Below, piece by piece: positions 62,258-64,000 of a stretch of 64,000 bases of DNA. Numbering within the stretch: position 1 is the stretch's first letter; each line of letters opens with the position of its first letter. The translations under genes and the position numbers were made by a program. The DNA is from Acidobacteriota bacterium. GTDB taxonomy: Bacteria; Acidobacteriota; Holophagae; Acanthopleuribacterales; Acanthopleuribacteraceae. Where the stretch lies: assembly GCA_020637335.1 (NCBI GenBank), contig JACJWC010000004.1, positions 124,001 to 188,000 of the forward strand, read 5' to 3'. Below the pieces are notes generated by a model. That model had not been told where the DNA came from, made no database searches, and was given only the letters and a program-made list of their open reading frames with translations.

Positions 62258-64000
62258 TTATGTCGTGGAACTTTTGATCAGGTCAAGCCCTTTGCGCAAT
62301 GCTGCAGGTAAATGTTGCGGTTCTTTGCCACCGGCCATGGCCATATCGGGTCGACCACCGCCACTTCCGCCTACCACCTCTGCCATGACTTTCACCAATT
62401 CTCCTGCATGTAACCCCTTGGCTTGAACTTTGGCAACCAGCTGAGCTTTATCGCCTAAAGCCGAGCCCAAGAGAACCACACCCCCTGGTACTTTGTTGAG
62501 CAACTCATCCGCCAACTGACGCAGAGCTCCTCCCTCTACCCCATCGACACATTTAACGATGACTTGAATGCCGTTGACCGTTTCCTGTTGTTCCTGACTG
62601 GAACCGCCTTTTGCCAAGGCCATTTTCAAATCTTCAACTTTTTGTTCAAGCGCTTTGCGATCTTCTTGGGCTTTTTGCAGTTGCTCGGTCAAGGTTTCGC
62701 GCTTGAGGTGGAATCGGTCCTGAACTTCGCGCAGGAGCGATTCACTTTCCTGAAAGCGTTGTAACGCACCGGTTCCCGTCACAGCAATAATGCGGCGAAT
62801 TCCCGAGGCCAAAGCCCGTTCGCTAATGATCTTAAACAAACCAATTTCACCGGTCGCCGCCACATGCGTCCCGCCACACAGCTCTTTCGAATAATCAGCA
62901 ATTGAGACAACACGCACTACATCGCCGTACTTTTCACCAAACAGCGCCACAGCGCCGGCTTCACGCGCCTTTTGGATCGGTAAATGATCTACCTGAAGCG
63001 GAATATTTTCCAGGATCTGGCGATTCACGGCCTGCTCAATTTCGGCCAATTGCTGCGTATCCAAGGGCTGGAAATGACTGAAATCAAAGCGCAGTTTTTC
63101 TGGGTCCACCAAGGAACCCGCCTGACGCACATGCCGACCCAAGCAGTCCTTTAAGGCCTGGTGCAGCAAATGGGTGGCCGTATGGTTTTTCATGGTCAGT
63201 CGGCGCAATTCCCGATCCACTTGGCTCGACGCCTTCTGATTTTGGCTGATCTCGCCTGATTCCACAACGCCGTGATGCACGACCAGTTTATCCACCGCTT
63301 TGGTCGTGTGTTCCACTTGAAAACGACCCGTTTCAGTAACAATCACACCTTTATCGCCAATTTGACCGCCACTCTCGGCATAAAAAGCCGTTCGATCCAA
63401 TACCAACATGCCGGATTGGCCCTGGCTTAGTTGGGCAACCGGTTTCTCATCGGCCAGCAACAAGGCAATTTGGCCCTCCGCTTCGAGTCCATCGTAACAG
63501 TGCATCTCCGTTTGCATCGATTCGCTCAGCTCGCGTAAGGCTGGCAGTTCTATTTTGGCGTTGAATTGCCCTTCCTGAGCGGATTGGCGACCATCTTCCG
63601 CCAATTGCCTTTCAAAACCTTTGTGATCGAGCGTCATGCCATAGTCACGGGCCACATCGGCCATCAGGTCCAAGGGGAACCCGTGGGTGCCGTACATGAA
63701 AAAGACAATTTGGCCCGGCACCTCTTTGGCTCCATCGGCAGCCAGTTTCTCCAGATATTTGACCAGGATCGGTAAACCTTTGTTCAGCGTAGTGTCGAAT
63801 TGTTGTTCTTCCACCTTAACCAAGGTGCGAATTTGTGGGGCTTCCGCAACCAGTTCAGGATAGATGCCACCCATTTTTTCCACGACCAATCCGCACAGTT
63901 CGTGCAGAAAGGGCCCTTCCTGGCCTAATTGTTTGCCAAAGCGCATTGCCCGCCGCATGATCCGTCGCAGAACATAACCACGCCCTTCATTGGAGGGTAC
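62258..64000 (-). CDS. alaS: Alanyl-tRNA synthetase, C-terminal part (5' end outside window)
   Basis: The frame is open to the window edge at 64000 and ends at 62258, giving ~580 residues. It starts in the catalytic/linker region (NEGRGYVLRRIMRRAMR), then the editing domain with the zinc ligands HTATHLLHQAL and CGGTHVAATGEIG, and the C-terminal DHHA1 domain with GGSGGGRPDMAMAGG. It charges tRNA-Ala and clears mischarged Ser/Gly. The full protein is ~870-880 residues. Confidence 0.97.
   Translation of the reverse strand, partial: VPSNEGRGYVLRRIMRRAMRFGKQLGQEGPFLHELCGLVVEKMGGIYPELVAEAPQIRTLVKVEEQQFDTTLNKGLPILVKYLEKLAADGAKEVPGQIVFFMYGTHGFPLDLMADVARDYGMTLDHKGFERQLAEDGRQSAQEGQFNAKIELPALRELSESMQTEMHCYDGLEAEGQIALLLADEKPVAQLSQGQSGMLVLDRTAFYAESGGQIGDKGVIVTETGRFQVEHTTKAVDKLVVHHGVVESGEISQNQKASSQVDRELRRLTMKNHTATHLLHQALKDCLGRHVRQAGSLVDPEKLRFDFSHFQPLDTQQLAEIEQAVNRQILENIPLQVDHLPIQKAREAGAVALFGEKYGDVVRVVSIADYSKELCGGTHVAATGEIGLFKIISERALASGIRRIIAVTGTGALQRFQESESLLREVQDRFHLKRETLTEQLQKAQEDRKALEQKVEDLKMALAKGGSSQEQQETVNGIQVIVKCVDGVEGGALRQLADELLNKVPGGVVLLGSALGDKAQLVAKVQAKGLHAGELVKVMAEVVGGSGGGRPDMAMAGGKEPQHLPAALRKGLDLIKSSTT

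Overview
The window is a densely coded stretch (roughly 50-55% GC by eye) of a bacterial chromosome that carries almost only chromosomal housekeeping and accessory genes. I saw no phage, plasmid, IS transposase or CRISPR array. The mix suggests a Gram-negative, largely aerobic heterotroph: TonB-like and outer-envelope domains, many secreted proteins with signal peptides, FAD-dependent glycerol-3-phosphate dehydrogenase, bacterial GH3 and animal-type haem peroxidase. Several families fit Acidobacteriota-like or other deep soil/marine lineages, but no 16S gene is present, so this assignment is an inference only.

Layout. 1-4.9 kb: end of murJ, a DHH phosphoesterase, and an alpha/beta hydrolase directly joined to a GH3-type acyl-adenylase. 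4.9-10.6 kb (minus strand): serS-thiolase-purD, then a DUF1244 gene with glpD. 10.7-13.3 kb: dienelactone hydrolase, gluQRS and a TolB-like propeller. 13.3-16.0 kb (minus): a FIST-domain protein, a soluble histidine kinase and a thioredoxin-like protein. A perfect TGTGA-N6-TCACA (CRP-like) site separates them from a secreted haem peroxidase and a subtilisin-like protease at 16.2-20.3 kb.

20.5-29.8 kb holds a seven-gene cluster for the complete reductive breakdown of uracil and thymine. NCS1 permease imports the base. PreT/PreA reduce it. A dihydropyrimidinase and a beta-ureidopropionase open it to beta-alanine. A class III aminotransferase yields malonate semialdehyde, and MmsA converts that to acetyl-CoA (propionyl-CoA from thymine). 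30.3-31.5 kb is a small toxin-antitoxin-like pair (AbiEii family) bracketed by 68-bp direct repeats made of degenerate 9-bp units.

31.5-41.2 kb is the most unusual region. A minus-strand operon encodes an M23 endopeptidase, a BlaI/MecI repressor, and a BlaR1-type M56 protein whose extracellular sensor is replaced by an M23 peptidase domain. A TACA-N2-TGTA operator lies at its head. Divergent from it is an ECF sigma factor, followed by a 993-residue anti-sigma protein (zinc finger, membrane segment, TonB-type domain, degenerate vWA) and a 1015-residue membrane-anchored envelope protein built of repeats.

41.3-48.3 kb: a secreted propeller protein, a HEXXH metalloprotease candidate, tRNA-Thr(CGU), a roughly 250-bp palindromic element, tsaD, lepA, yhbY, moaC and an orphan small gene with its own promoter. 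48.3-64 kb: a GAF-type protein, cysteine desulfurase, an envelope phosphodiesterase, a HTTM-DCC thiol protein, a TlpA-like protein with a propeller, an aromatic amino-acid decarboxylase, nhaC, a second large palindromic element, a methyltransferase, a lytic transglycosylase and the 3' part of alaS running off the window.
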